This document shows positions 6,892 through 16,254 of a stretch of 64,000 nt of DNA, one piece after another. A model generated the notes under the pieces. The model saw nothing but the letters and a program-made list of their open reading frames with translations, searched no databases and was not told the DNA's origin. Within the stretch, counting starts at the first letter, position 1, and the number at the start of each line of letters is the position of its first letter. The translations under genes were made by a program, and so were the position numbers. This stretch comes from Flavilitoribacter nigricans DSM 23189 = NBRC 102662 (GTDB lineage Bacteria > Bacteroidota > Bacteroidia > Chitinophagales > Saprospiraceae): the NCBI RefSeq assembly GCF_002646595.1, contig NZ_PDUD01000018.1:248001-312000 (forward strand), given 5' to 3'.

Positions 6892-9800
6892 TTAGAACAT
6901 CAGTTCGCGGTCAACCGAGAACTTTAGTCGATAGTCCAGTTCCTCCCGGATCAGTTCAAGGTGTTCGTTATCCCTGTAGGACCGGTTGATCCGGTAGGGC
7001 GTATCACGGATCTGTTGCCCGTCGATGAGTCGGCGGGGGGAATGCTTCAGGTAGAATTTGGTCCGGTGGATATTTTTGGGCATCACCGGTTTTCGGGTAG
7101 TGACATCTACACTGTACAGGTATTCTTCATCACCGTCTACCCATTTCTGTATGCCGGTTTCTTCCTGAAAATAGAGATAAGCACACTGACCGTCTATCCG
7201 CAGCATAATCCCGAATAACTCTGCATTTTTCTTTTTCAGATTGGATATCCGGACATTATCGGGGTTGAAGGAGGTGGTTTCGTAAGTTTGTCGCTGCCGG
7301 TATTCCATCTCTCCATTTGCGTTTGGCAGCCAATCTTCTCCGTGGTAGTAGGCTTCCGAGAACCAGATCGCCTCACTCTCAATACTAAAATCATTCTGTT
7401 CACACAGCGCCATGTAAAATTCGGCAATCTGCTCCGGTTCCCTACCGTAAATGGTAAGGTAACAGGGTTTCGGGTCCAGGGTATGGATAATCTCCTGTTT
7501 CATATGCGTGAGCCGGTGATCCCATTCCTGCAACTCCTGTTGTACCTCCGGATTATAGGGAGCCAGATCGAGGCAGGCGAGCCCCAGTTGCATTTCCTTT
7601 TCGTCGATCTCAATCGCCAGTCTTTCCGTTTTGGCGATCAGATCCATGTATATCGCATAGCTTCGTGCCTGCTGCGCATTTTTCCAGAACTCTTTTTCAG
7701 AGCGTTTTTTGGAGCGTTCCATGAGGTCCAGCTCATTTTCCAATCGGATAAATACCGGCGATTCGCGCAACTCGGTCATCTGTCGACGCAGGCTGCCGGC
7801 GTAGTCGGCATAACTGTTGCGTTCCAGTTCCTCGATCAGCAGTTCCAGGCCTAAGGGATCCAGAGTGGTCTGGATGGCTACCGCACCATCCTGGAGGTCC
7901 ACTTTCATAGAAAGCTGTTCCTCCACATCCTGGAGGTTCAGTTGTTCCGCCATGGGTATGATCAGTTGTTCCCGGATCACTCGCTGCAACTGCCGTGCTC
8001 CGTATTTAGGATCATAGCCCCGGACGGCGAGATGATCTTTTACCGCTTCGCTGATATCCAGATCCATCCGACGGAACTTTACCCCTTCACGCTGGTGCAA
8101 TTGCACGATCTCGCGGTCCACCACCCGGCGAACCACCTCTTTGTCCAACGGCCGGAAAGGAATAACGCGATCGATCCGGTTGAAGAGCTCCGGTCGGAAA
8201 TGTTTTTCTACTTCGCCGAGAAAATGACGGTCAATATCTTCCACATTTTCCTCCCGCTGCCAGCCGATACTGCCGCGTTGGTATTTTTCGGCGCCAATAT
8301 TGGACGTCATAATGATGATGGTACTGCAGAAATTGACCATTTTTCCCTGGCTGTCGGTGAGCCGTCCTTCCCCAAGGATCTGCAATAACAGATCGTAGAA
8401 ATTGGGGTGGGCTTTTTCGATCTCATCAAAAAGCAAAACACTGAAGGGTGTCTGCCGAACCGCTCCGGTCAATACCCCTTCGGATTCGTAGCCCAGGCCG
8501 GTGAGTCGCAGCACCGAGTAGTAACTGGAATATTCGCTCATATCGAAGCGGATCATGCGGTTGCGGTGGCTGAACATAAATTCCGCCAGTACCTTGGCCA
8601 ATTCGGTTTTTCCAACTCCGGTCGGGCCAACGAAGAGGAAGGACGCAATGGGTTTTCCGGTCTGGTTGAGCGCTGCCTTTACCGTGATCAGAGTATCGAT
8701 CACACTTTCCACGGCCAGCTCCTGCCCAAACACCTGCTGGTGAAAAAAAGTACGGACCTGCTCCGGGGATAGCGGCTGGCCCGGATCGACCATGAATTGC
8801 GGCATTCCGGTATCCTGACAAAAGCTTTGGATCACTTCCGTTTTATCCAGGACGATCCGGCGATTACTGCCTTCATCGCGCTTATTGATGAGGATACTTT
8901 CCAGGAAGCGGATGGGTTTACCCGGCATGCCGGCGTAAGGGGTGAAACGCTGATTCAGCCGGATCACCTCCCGGATGGCCTCTTCCTCGATCTTGATACG
9001 TTTGTGCTGGGCAATATTCTGGGAACTCTGGATAATGATCTTTTCCAGTTCTTTTTCGGGAGGAGTTTCCAGCCGGAGGATCTGGAAATTGGAGAGATAA
9101 TTGGGCGTTTTAATTTCAATAGCAGCCATTTCTTCCTCCGTACATTCGCTGATCATGGCCAGTTCTCCCCGGCTGAGGTAAGGGAGCAGGTATTCGGCCA
9201 TACTCGTTTCGTTGCCCTGGTATTTGCCGACCTCGAATAGTTCCATCAGGTTGCGTACAAAGAGAATATCATCCTTTTGGTTCAGCTCCTGACAAAGCAT
9301 GGCCATCCGGTCCTGCCAGCCGGTTTCTCCGGAAAGCTCTTTGATCATGGTGGATGCGGTGGTTTCCCAGATGTGCCCCTTCAATCGCAGGCTGGATTTT
9401 TTCCGGGCCATCTCCCAAACCAAAGCGGTCTTCCCTACTCCACCCGGCCCTACCAGTAAGACATTCCGGTTGAACTTATTCCGGAGCATGAAGGTGAGCT
9501 GTTCCAACTCTTTTTTTCGACCGTAAACTTGTTGTTTTTCAATCTCCAGGGGAATGGCGATCTCTCCTAAAAGTTGCTCTTCGGGTCTTTCGGAAAGCTG
9601 ATCGACTTCCCGGGGAGATGGGATCTTCAGCGTGATCTCCTGTTGCAGTAGTTCCACACGTTTGTACCAGATCGCCGAAATGATATCCTGAACACTGGGC
9701 ATCCGGCGGTCCTGACTCAATAATTTAACCCGTACCCCTTCGCGCAGGCTCTGCTCCAATTCTTCCTGATCAATGCCGAAACCTTCCAGGCCCAGCGCCG

Positions 9801-10134
9801 GCAGGATACCCCAGAAACCTCGTTCTTTCTGATTGAGATAATAATCGAATTCCAACTCGACCGCTGGATAACTGATCCCGTCGCGGGAGCTGCCGATCCG
9901 GACCATCAGGCTATGGGGGATGAAATCACTGGTCTGGACTTCTTCCAGCAGGGCCATGAGCTCGCCTTCGTCCAGCATTTTGCGCTGCAGGTGGTTGCGG
10001 TACTGATCCGCCAGCCGGGAAATACTCTGGGAAAAGCGCAGCGCCTCCAGGTCGTTCAGGGGCGTCAGCATACTGCCACTGCCGGGGAGGTGTAATTTAA
10101 AGCCGTAAAAAGGTATGGTTATGGGGAATGGCAT
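6892..10134 (-). CDS. ClpB-like AAA+ protein with release-factor-like C-terminal region
   Basis: 1080 residues from the ATG at 10134; a TTG 15 codons upstream is possible but less likely. Residues 1-195 do not resemble the Clp N-domain. The first AAA+ module has a Walker A (GPGGVGKT, 229-236), but its Walker B is ILFVRN (290-295) instead of hydrophobic-DE, and the arginine-finger segment reads YLSNFQ, so it should not hydrolyse ATP. The second module is complete: GPTGVGKT (503-510), LLFDEIEK (567-574), sensor 1 TSNIG, finger FRPELFNRID and sensor 2 YGARQL. A helical stretch (765-885) leads to 890-1015, which resembles the PCRF domain of release factors (INGxxAYxYxxxETGI pattern), but the GGQ domain is missing. 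The protein is probably a cytosolic remodelling machine. The ribosome or translation link is inference. Confidence 0.8.
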   Translation of the reverse strand: MPFPITIPFYGFKLHLPGSGSMLTPLNDLEALRFSQSISRLADQYRNHLQRKMLDEGELMALLEEVQTSDFIPHSLMVRIGSSRDGISYPAVELEFDYYLNQKERGFWGILPALGLEGFGIDQEELEQSLREGVRVKLLSQDRRMPSVQDIISAIWYKRVELLQQEITLKIPSPREVDQLSERPEEQLLGEIAIPLEIEKQQVYGRKKELEQLTFMLRNKFNRNVLLVGPGGVGKTALVWEMARKKSSLRLKGHIWETTASTMIKELSGETGWQDRMAMLCQELNQKDDILFVRNLMELFEVGKYQGNETSMAEYLLPYLSRGELAMISECTEEEMAAIEIKTPNYLSNFQILRLETPPEKELEKIIIQSSQNIAQHKRIKIEEEAIREVIRLNQRFTPYAGMPGKPIRFLESILINKRDEGSNRRIVLDKTEVIQSFCQDTGMPQFMVDPGQPLSPEQVRTFFHQQVFGQELAVESVIDTLITVKAALNQTGKPIASFLFVGPTGVGKTELAKVLAEFMFSHRNRMIRFDMSEYSSYYSVLRLTGLGYESEGVLTGAVRQTPFSVLLFDEIEKAHPNFYDLLLQILGEGRLTDSQGKMVNFCSTIIIMTSNIGAEKYQRGSIGWQREENVEDIDRHFLGEVEKHFRPELFNRIDRVIPFRPLDKEVVRRVVDREIVQLHQREGVKFRRMDLDISEAVKDHLAVRGYDPKYGARQLQRVIREQLIIPMAEQLNLQDVEEQLSMKVDLQDGAVAIQTTLDPLGLELLIEELERNSYADYAGSLRRQMTELRESPVFIRLENELDLMERSKKRSEKEFWKNAQQARSYAIYMDLIAKTERLAIEIDEKEMQLGLACLDLAPYNPEVQQELQEWDHRLTHMKQEIIHTLDPKPCYLTIYGREPEQIAEFYMALCEQNDFSIESEAIWFSEAYYHGEDWLPNANGEMEYRQRQTYETTSFNPDNVRISNLKKKNAELFGIMLRIDGQCAYLYFQEETGIQKWVDGDEEYLYSVDVTTRKPVMPKNIHRTKFYLKHSPRRLIDGQQIRDTPYRINRSYRDNEHLELIREELDYRLKFSVDRELMF

Positions 10135-10238
10135 GCTTCTGTTTATTCTGGTCTGCAATGAACTGTATATTTCACACAATTCTTTGGAGCCCTAAAAATG
10201 CAAAATACATCCTTTCCCCACAACTAATTCTGCCGGAA

Positions 10239-12200
10239 TCAGACGCTGAGCAATTCAGTTCGTTTTTCCTTTACGAACATATCGTGTAGAATATGGAAGC
10301 CCAAAAGATGGTTCAGTAAGGCATCTTTCCGCACCAGGGATACGGGATCCTTGTCGTTGCGGTAGTCCTCCATAAACTGGCTGATCTTCTTCGGACTGAA
10401 GAAGCCGACTTCTTTCACCTTCTCCTGACTCAGGAACTGATCGGTCAATTCCTTTAAAGCCATTTGCTTGCTGGTGGAGGTGTGACCCGGAGGAGCCATG
10501 AAGGCAAATTTCTCCCGCTTGTACAATACTTCCGGGAGAATGTTTTTCATAGCCTCCCGCAGTACCCACTTTTCCGTATTGCCTTTGATGCGCAGTCCCG
10601 GCGGGATCACCTTGGCCACGTCGGCTACATAATGATCCAGAAAGGCCGGACGGCTTTCCATCGAGTTGGCCATATCCACCCGGTCGCCGCCCCAGTTCAG
10701 GATCTGACACTCCAGCATGGTCTTGATCCAGGTATACTGGGCTTTATCGAGTACATGACGGCCTTCCAGCTGGCTCTGGTCGAAGGAAGCGGCGATCGCT
10801 TCGATCGGATCGTAGCCTTTGAGTTCCGCCGCAAGGTCGTCGCTCAGCAAGGGCCGGGCGATCCCCAGCGTTTGTATCCAGGACTGGATCCAGGAGGGCG
10901 TGAATCCACAGGCTGCTTCCAGGGCCGGATGGGTCACCGGATTTTCCGCAAGGATAGCTCCTTTAAATATCTCGTTGGATTTTTCCAGTTCGCTCAGGCG
11001 GCTGGGGTCATTTGCGTAGGTGTATTTCAGCATATCCCGCTTCAGGGCCGGATAACCTCCGAACAATTCGTCGGAACCTTCTCCCGTTACGACCACGCGG
11101 TAACCGCATTCGTTCACCCGCTTACTCATACACCACTTGGCTACCCCCAGGGTGTTGTAGAAGGTCCTTTCGGCATGGTACATGGTCTGGAGGAAGTTCT
11201 GACCGTACAACTCGTCCGCCGCCAGGAAGATCTCTTCCTGATCAGCGCCGGTAGCTTCCGCCATGCCGCGGGCGATCTTGGATTCATCGTAGTCGCTGTG
11301 ATCAAAGCTGATGGTAAAAGCTTTGACCGGAGATTGCTGCATCGTGGAGGCCAGTCCCAGCATGGAGCAGCTATCGATGCCTCCGGAGAGATAACAGCCT
11401 ACCGGCACGTCGGCTTCCAAACGGAGCGCTACGGCTTCCATGAGTGAATCCCGCACCTGTTGTACGTGGTGATCGGCGGACTTGCCGTCGTCCCGGTCCG
11501 CATCGCGGGGGAAATCAACATCCCAGTACTTATGGTCGCGGATCTCGAACCCGGTACTTTTTCGCTGCACGATCAGTAAATGGCCGGGCTCCAGGGCATG
11601 GATATTTTCAAAAGCAGTGGTACCGGGTACCATAGTGTGCATCATTTGATGCAGTACGCCTTCCTTGGACAATTCCCGGGGAACTTCCGGATGGGCGAAT
11701 AGCGCCTTGATCTCGGAACCGTAGTAAAATCCCTGCGGTCCGTTGTAATAGAATAAGGGCTTAACACCGAAGCGGTCCCGTACCAGGATCAGACGATCTT
11801 GCTTTTTATCGTAGAGGCTGAACGCGAATTCACCGCGCAGATGCTCCACAAAATCCAGACCGTGCTTGCGGTAGAGCGGGATAGCAATCTCACTGTCGGA
11901 TTTGGTAGTGAAGCGAAATCCTTCCAAACGGAGATTGGTGCGAATACGCTTGTAATCGTAAAATTCTCCATTGGCCGTAAGGACCAGATCGTTGTTCTGA
12001 CTGTATAATGGCTGATCTCCTGTTTCCAGATCAATGATCGACAGGCGGGCGTGGCCCATTCCCAGACCGTTCTTTTCATCCATATGAAACCCGTAACCGT
12101 CCGGTCCACGGTGATGCAAACTGGCGGTCATAGCTTTCAAATGGTCGATCTGGTTGTGTTGTAGTGGTTTTTGGCTCCAAAAGCCGGCGATTCCACACAT
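10239..12200 (-). CDS. asnB: Asparagine synthetase (glutamine-hydrolysing)
   Basis: Makes asparagine from aspartate, glutamine and ATP. The product starts MCGIAGFW, so after Met removal Cys2 is the N-terminal nucleophile of the class II glutaminase domain. The glutaminase half (about 1-200) carries RGPDGYG and GNGEFYDY-like motifs. The synthetase half has the pyrophosphate loop SGGIDS at 272-277 and a conserved TGEGSDELFGGY segment. At 653 residues it is longer than E. coli AsnB (554) and nearer to the larger AsnB/AsnO type found in amide-forming accessory clusters. It lies 42 bases after the carbamoylase fusion gene and is probably in the same operon, so its acceptor may be something other than free aspartate. 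Confidence 0.9.
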   Translation of the reverse strand: MCGIAGFWSQKPLQHNQIDHLKAMTASLHHRGPDGYGFHMDEKNGLGMGHARLSIIDLETGDQPLYSQNNDLVLTANGEFYDYKRIRTNLRLEGFRFTTKSDSEIAIPLYRKHGLDFVEHLRGEFAFSLYDKKQDRLILVRDRFGVKPLFYYNGPQGFYYGSEIKALFAHPEVPRELSKEGVLHQMMHTMVPGTTAFENIHALEPGHLLIVQRKSTGFEIRDHKYWDVDFPRDADRDDGKSADHHVQQVRDSLMEAVALRLEADVPVGCYLSGGIDSCSMLGLASTMQQSPVKAFTISFDHSDYDESKIARGMAEATGADQEEIFLAADELYGQNFLQTMYHAERTFYNTLGVAKWCMSKRVNECGYRVVVTGEGSDELFGGYPALKRDMLKYTYANDPSRLSELEKSNEIFKGAILAENPVTHPALEAACGFTPSWIQSWIQTLGIARPLLSDDLAAELKGYDPIEAIAASFDQSQLEGRHVLDKAQYTWIKTMLECQILNWGGDRVDMANSMESRPAFLDHYVADVAKVIPPGLRIKGNTEKWVLREAMKNILPEVLYKREKFAFMAPPGHTSTSKQMALKELTDQFLSQEKVKEVGFFSPKKISQFMEDYRNDKDPVSLVRKDALLNHLLGFHILHDMFVKEKRTELLSV

Positions 12201-12242
12201 ATGTAGTATTTTTTAGTTTTTCAAAGCTGTTAGTCGAGCTTC

Positions 12243-15155
12243 TTAGTTTTTTGACATTTTAGCCGCAATGTTACAAGTATCGTGTAGTGCTCCGGATACG
12301 AAACTTTCTAGCCGATCCTTCCAAACTTTGGGTATCAATTTTCTGACATTAGTAAATAGGTTGACTGGTGTTTTTTGCCTGGACTCCATAAAATCCCTGG
12401 ATACTTCCAACTGCAGCAAACTGCCGATCAGCAGGTCTCTGTCTAATTGAGCTTCATCCGGATTGTGGCTGCCTCCGTAGCTTCTTTCGATCTGCAGGAT
12501 CTGTCCGGATTGGGCCAGAGGATACGGCCTTAGCTCCTGCTCCACTTCACGTGCAACCTGGAGTTCCATCGCGGTACAGATCTTTTCGAGGGCCATCCGG
12601 GCTTCCAGTAGAAATTCGGTTTTGATCTTATCTTCCGCGTAGCGGATATCAATCGAGAGATCCACCCGGTTAGCCAGGCTAATAAAGTTGATGGGATCTA
12701 CCGCTTCCAGTACTACGCCCTCTCCACCAAAGGCTACGGAATCCAGTAAAGTGTCGACGATCCAGGATTGTACCTGCAGGCTCAAATGCTCCATCTCGGA
12801 GATGGCCGCTGGGCCGTTCACCCCCAGGGTGAGCAGTGCACTCCCCGGTATCACGTTGCGATTGGTGCCGGGTTGCAGCTCAATCTCCCCGATCACCGGC
12901 TTCAGCTTATCAAACTTGTTGTTTTGATCTTCATTGAAGCGTTCAACAAAATTTTCCGCCAGACGCGCTATGGCCACTCCGGGATCCCGCCGATCTTCCA
13001 TTAGGGTAGCTCCGGCGTGGTTGAGTTCTCCCCGCATCCGCAGGCGCATACCAAAATCCAGTTCTTTGGCGGTTCTTTCTTTCGGATCTCCCTTCATGAT
13101 CCCGACCGTTACCCGGAGGTTCCGGTATTTGTCCTGCTGGGAGATCTTGCGAAGCTGCCGGTTGAAGGCCAGTGCGCCCTGCTCGGACATCAACCCCTGG
13201 AATAGGAAATCTTCCTGGTGGATCCCCATAATGGTATCTACCAATACCAGCGGTACCCGCTGGCGATCCAGGATCGGCCCCTGTTCGATGTGACGCTCGT
13301 AGGTGTGGGGACTGAAGAATTTCTGCGGATCGTAACAGGACTGTAGCAGACTCGTTCCGTCAGTGGCTTCACTAAAGTCGTTCATCAGCTCGATCCGGCC
13401 GTCAGACTGGGCTTCCCGGAAGGTCTGCAGCATGCCTACCAGCTTGTCCCGAAAGATCTCCCCGGCGCTGTTTTTCATTTTGTGTACTTCGGCGGGAGTG
13501 GTAGAACCCGCAACAGCCGAGCTGCCCGGCATAGAAATACCGCGACCGGTAAAGGTCATTTCTTCGCCGATAAAGGCCGTGACCATCAGCGAACGGGAAT
13601 TCCTGCGGGCTTTCAGCTTGAATTTAAAATAATGCTGCAGGTCCGCAAAGACATGGGCGGCTTCGATCCCGGCCAAAACGCCCAGGCGGCCGTCGTATTT
13701 CCCGGCGTCGAAAACGGTATCGATATGGGAGCAATGACAAATACAGCTGGAAGCAAAACGTTTCAGGCTGGTTCCGTTCCCATTCAGGGTACGGAACTTT
13801 TCGTTATTCCCCGTAGGCAGTAACAGTCCGTGGATGTTCCCCACCTTATCGATAAATACCGACAGCCCGGCATCATTCATCTGCTTGATGGTCTCAAGAC
13901 TGGCCTTCACAAAACGATCGTTCAAGGCCCGGGCATCGATCTTTTGTTCGGTGGTTTCACTGACTTCGGCCAGTTTTTCAATACGGCGCCGTAGTCGCAT
14001 ACTGATCCCGGCCACTTTTTCCAGTTGCAGCGGTTTACGGAAGATCTCCTGCATTGGTAGCCCCTGACGCCACCAGTTAAACAATTGTCTCGATGCCCGG
14101 TAGTAGGCGATGATCAGTTCCACCTGGGCCAAAGGAGCCAAAGCTGCTTCCGCCCGGCGGGCGTCTTCGCGGATCACTTCCCGCAGTTCGAGCTTTTTGA
14201 CGAGGGCATTGAGCTTATCCCGCACCATCAATACCTCTCCGCGTTGGGATTGTCGGGCGTTTATGAGTTTGCTCAGCCAGTTGTTCAACACATCCCCTTT
14301 TCCCGTTAGCTTCTTTTGCTTCCGTGCATAAGCCCCGGTGCCGCTGGCAATATTGTTTGCATAGGTCCAGGTGTCCGGATCACCGATCGAACCTTCGCCG
14401 GCACCGTTGATGAGACGAATAAAGGCGTCGTGCCGCTTTTTGGCCAGTCGTTTCATGGACCTGGCAAGATCGGAATCGTAAAGCTGTTGCCGGTGCCAGA
14501 AAGTGAGGTACCGCTGATCCAGCCGGAACTTACCGAGTATTGGAGCGGTGAAGATCAAAGCTTCCTCGTCGTGCAGGAGATCCCGGAGTTCTTCCATTTC
14601 AATGAGCGCTTCCGGATTGATGGTTGGGTCGAGTACCAGTTCAACCGCCTCGTTCTTTTTTTCCTGCCAGAAAGTGATCACCGAAAATATGTGACTCCGC
14701 GCCTGAATGAACTGCAACTCCTTGTGATGATGCAGCAGATAAGGTCCCACCTGTATCTGGGATTCCCTAACCTTTACTTCCGGCAGTTTATCTTCCAGCA
14801 TCTGGAAAAGGATCTCTTTGTAAAAATCCTTGGGATGATAGAGGGGATTTTCAATGATCAGGGCGTGTGGCCGCTTGGTGTAATCCTTTTGCCGCAGCGC
14901 CCGGTCGGACATATCCTTCTCCATGATCATACCCCGTTTCAGGGCATATGGAGGAATGCCCAACTCCATCAGTTTATTGAGGATAATGCTGCACTTTTTA
15001 CCACAGCCATACTCCGCAACGGTATAGGGCAAGGAGAGATAGGTCCGGATCAGGTCCAGTATCTTTTGCCGCTCTTTGAAAAGTGGCAGGCCGGTAGCGT
15101 CATCAAAATGAATGACCAGGTCCAGCTTCGTATTTTTATGTCTAAACCTTAGCAA
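12243..15155 (-). CDS. Transglutaminase-like domain fused to M20 N-carbamoyl-amidohydrolase
   Basis: 970 residues from a TTG that follows the previous stop after four bases; no early ATG exists. Residues about 40-185 look like a transglutaminase/papain-like core: C55 in a Cys-x9-ELGIPPY-like helix context, H155 (SHIFSVITF) and D176 in LDPT, the usual Cys-His-Asp layout. Residues 200-400 are helical and Arg/Lys-rich. Residues 410-960 match the M20 allantoate amidohydrolase/N-carbamoyl-amino-acid hydrolase family: SHIDTVFDAGKYDG (H477, D488), GEE at 530-532, the ERHIEQGP and NHAGAT motifs, and a late GGSHNPDEAQ His. These supply the two-metal site and substrate loop. The M20 part probably removes carbamoyl groups from a ureido compound. 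The fusion is unknown to me. Confidence 0.8.
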   Translation of the reverse strand: MLRFRHKNTKLDLVIHFDDATGLPLFKERQKILDLIRTYLSLPYTVAEYGCGKKCSIILNKLMELGIPPYALKRGMIMEKDMSDRALRQKDYTKRPHALIIENPLYHPKDFYKEILFQMLEDKLPEVKVRESQIQVGPYLLHHHKELQFIQARSHIFSVITFWQEKKNEAVELVLDPTINPEALIEMEELRDLLHDEEALIFTAPILGKFRLDQRYLTFWHRQQLYDSDLARSMKRLAKKRHDAFIRLINGAGEGSIGDPDTWTYANNIASGTGAYARKQKKLTGKGDVLNNWLSKLINARQSQRGEVLMVRDKLNALVKKLELREVIREDARRAEAALAPLAQVELIIAYYRASRQLFNWWRQGLPMQEIFRKPLQLEKVAGISMRLRRRIEKLAEVSETTEQKIDARALNDRFVKASLETIKQMNDAGLSVFIDKVGNIHGLLLPTGNNEKFRTLNGNGTSLKRFASSCICHCSHIDTVFDAGKYDGRLGVLAGIEAAHVFADLQHYFKFKLKARRNSRSLMVTAFIGEEMTFTGRGISMPGSSAVAGSTTPAEVHKMKNSAGEIFRDKLVGMLQTFREAQSDGRIELMNDFSEATDGTSLLQSCYDPQKFFSPHTYERHIEQGPILDRQRVPLVLVDTIMGIHQEDFLFQGLMSEQGALAFNRQLRKISQQDKYRNLRVTVGIMKGDPKERTAKELDFGMRLRMRGELNHAGATLMEDRRDPGVAIARLAENFVERFNEDQNNKFDKLKPVIGEIELQPGTNRNVIPGSALLTLGVNGPAAISEMEHLSLQVQSWIVDTLLDSVAFGGEGVVLEAVDPINFISLANRVDLSIDIRYAEDKIKTEFLLEARMALEKICTAMELQVAREVEQELRPYPLAQSGQILQIERSYGGSHNPDEAQLDRDLLIGSLLQLEVSRDFMESRQKTPVNLFTNVRKLIPKVWKDRLESFVSGALHDTCNIAAKMSKN

Positions 15156-15159
15156 TAGC

Positions 15160-16254
15160 TTACGTTTTTAAGGGAATAGATTTCGACGGCAGGCGGTCAA
15201 AGCGATTGAGTATTGATATGAATAAGGCCTGGCGGACAAATACAGCACCGTGCGCCTGGGTAAAGTACAGGTTGTGGTTGGTACCGTCGAGGTTGGGATC
15301 CAACTCGTCGAGCCGGGCCAGCGGATGCAGCACCACTGCATCATCTTTCAGGTTACTTTGAGCATTCAGTTTAAAACGGGAATCCAGGGTCTTGTAGCTA
15401 TCGCCCAGAAACGCGATCGAATTCATATACACCACATCGAGGTCCGATAAAACGTCGTTGATGTCATTGGTAATGGTGAACTCCATGGTCGATTCCTGGA
15501 GCATCGTTTCCAGCTCGGGCCCCAGCGGATCCGCCAGTTCCGAGATGATGGATATCTTCCGTATACCCGATTTAAACAAAAGCGACATCCGTAGGAAACT
15601 ATTTACGGCCCGCATGCTACCCGGTGTGCCGAGTATGCCCAGGTGTATCTTGTCATCATCCCGGATATTATCCATTTTTAATTTCGGCTTCCATTTCAGG
15701 ATCGCAAACCAGTCTGCCAGGGCCTGCGTGGGATGTTCTCCACTACCGTTGCCCGCATTGATGAGGGGCAGGCGCAGATTCTGCATGATCTCATCCAGGG
15801 AGTCCGTTTGGGTGTGTCTTACTACGACGAGATCGCCGTAGGCGTTGAACATTTCGCCGATATCGGACAGCGATTCGCCTTTAGCGACGCCGGTCACTTT
15901 GCCGGTTGGTATGCTGATGATCTTACCGTCGAGCCGAAGCACGGCACTTTCAAAAGAAAGCCGCGTACGGGTACTGGCTTCGAAAAATGCGGTAATAATG
16001 ATCTTACCGTCCAGCGGATGGGAAGACGCGATTTCGGTGGATTCGAGTAAGGCGGCAAATTTGCAGATCTCCAGGACCAGTTCCTTATCGAACTGATCGA
16101 CGGACAGAATGGATTGTCCGACCAGCCGGTTGAGAATACCCAGATTGATGGAGTCCTGCGCGTACAGGGATTCGGGGTTGGGATAGAGGCCCTCTGACGT
16201 AAGCGGATTTTCCTTAGGTGCTTTACCCTTTGATTTAAACTTTTCAGTTACCAT
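15160..16254 (-). CDS. Aspartate-carbamoyltransferase paralogue with altered substrate loop
   Basis: A 364-residue member of the aspartate/ornithine carbamoyltransferase family. The carbamoyl-phosphate site is intact: STRTR (94-98), the 80s-loop Lys in KGES (125-128), R146 in VVRHTQ and HPTQ (174-177). The amino-acid side differs from true aspartate carbamoyltransferase. Where PyrB has a T-R-V-Q-x-E-R segment after YM, this protein has NSIAFLGD (278-285), and HPLPR is HPLAR (310-314). So it should carbamoylate an amine, but probably not aspartate with pyrB kinetics. A charged extension of about 40 residues precedes the catalytic fold. The start overlaps the end of the small membrane ORF. Context with a carbamoylase and AsnB argues against pyrimidine synthesis. 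Confidence 0.8.
   Translation of the reverse strand: MVTEKFKSKGKAPKENPLTSEGLYPNPESLYAQDSINLGILNRLVGQSILSVDQFDKELVLEICKFAALLESTEIASSHPLDGKIIITAFFEASTRTRLSFESAVLRLDGKIISIPTGKVTGVAKGESLSDIGEMFNAYGDLVVVRHTQTDSLDEIMQNLRLPLINAGNGSGEHPTQALADWFAILKWKPKLKMDNIRDDDKIHLGILGTPGSMRAVNSFLRMSLLFKSGIRKISIISELADPLGPELETMLQESTMEFTITNDINDVLSDLDVVYMNSIAFLGDSYKTLDSRFKLNAQSNLKDDAVVLHPLARLDELDPNLDGTNHNLYFTQAHGAVFVRQALFISILNRFDRLPSKSIPLKT

Noticed and set aside
10464-11447. Long plus-strand frame opposite asnB (327 codons)
   Set aside because: Antisense shadow of asnB; no start context or family pattern.
15160-16254. Housekeeping pyrB
   Set aside because: The aspartate-binding loop is replaced and no pyrimidine genes are nearby, whereas a carbamoylase and AsnB are.
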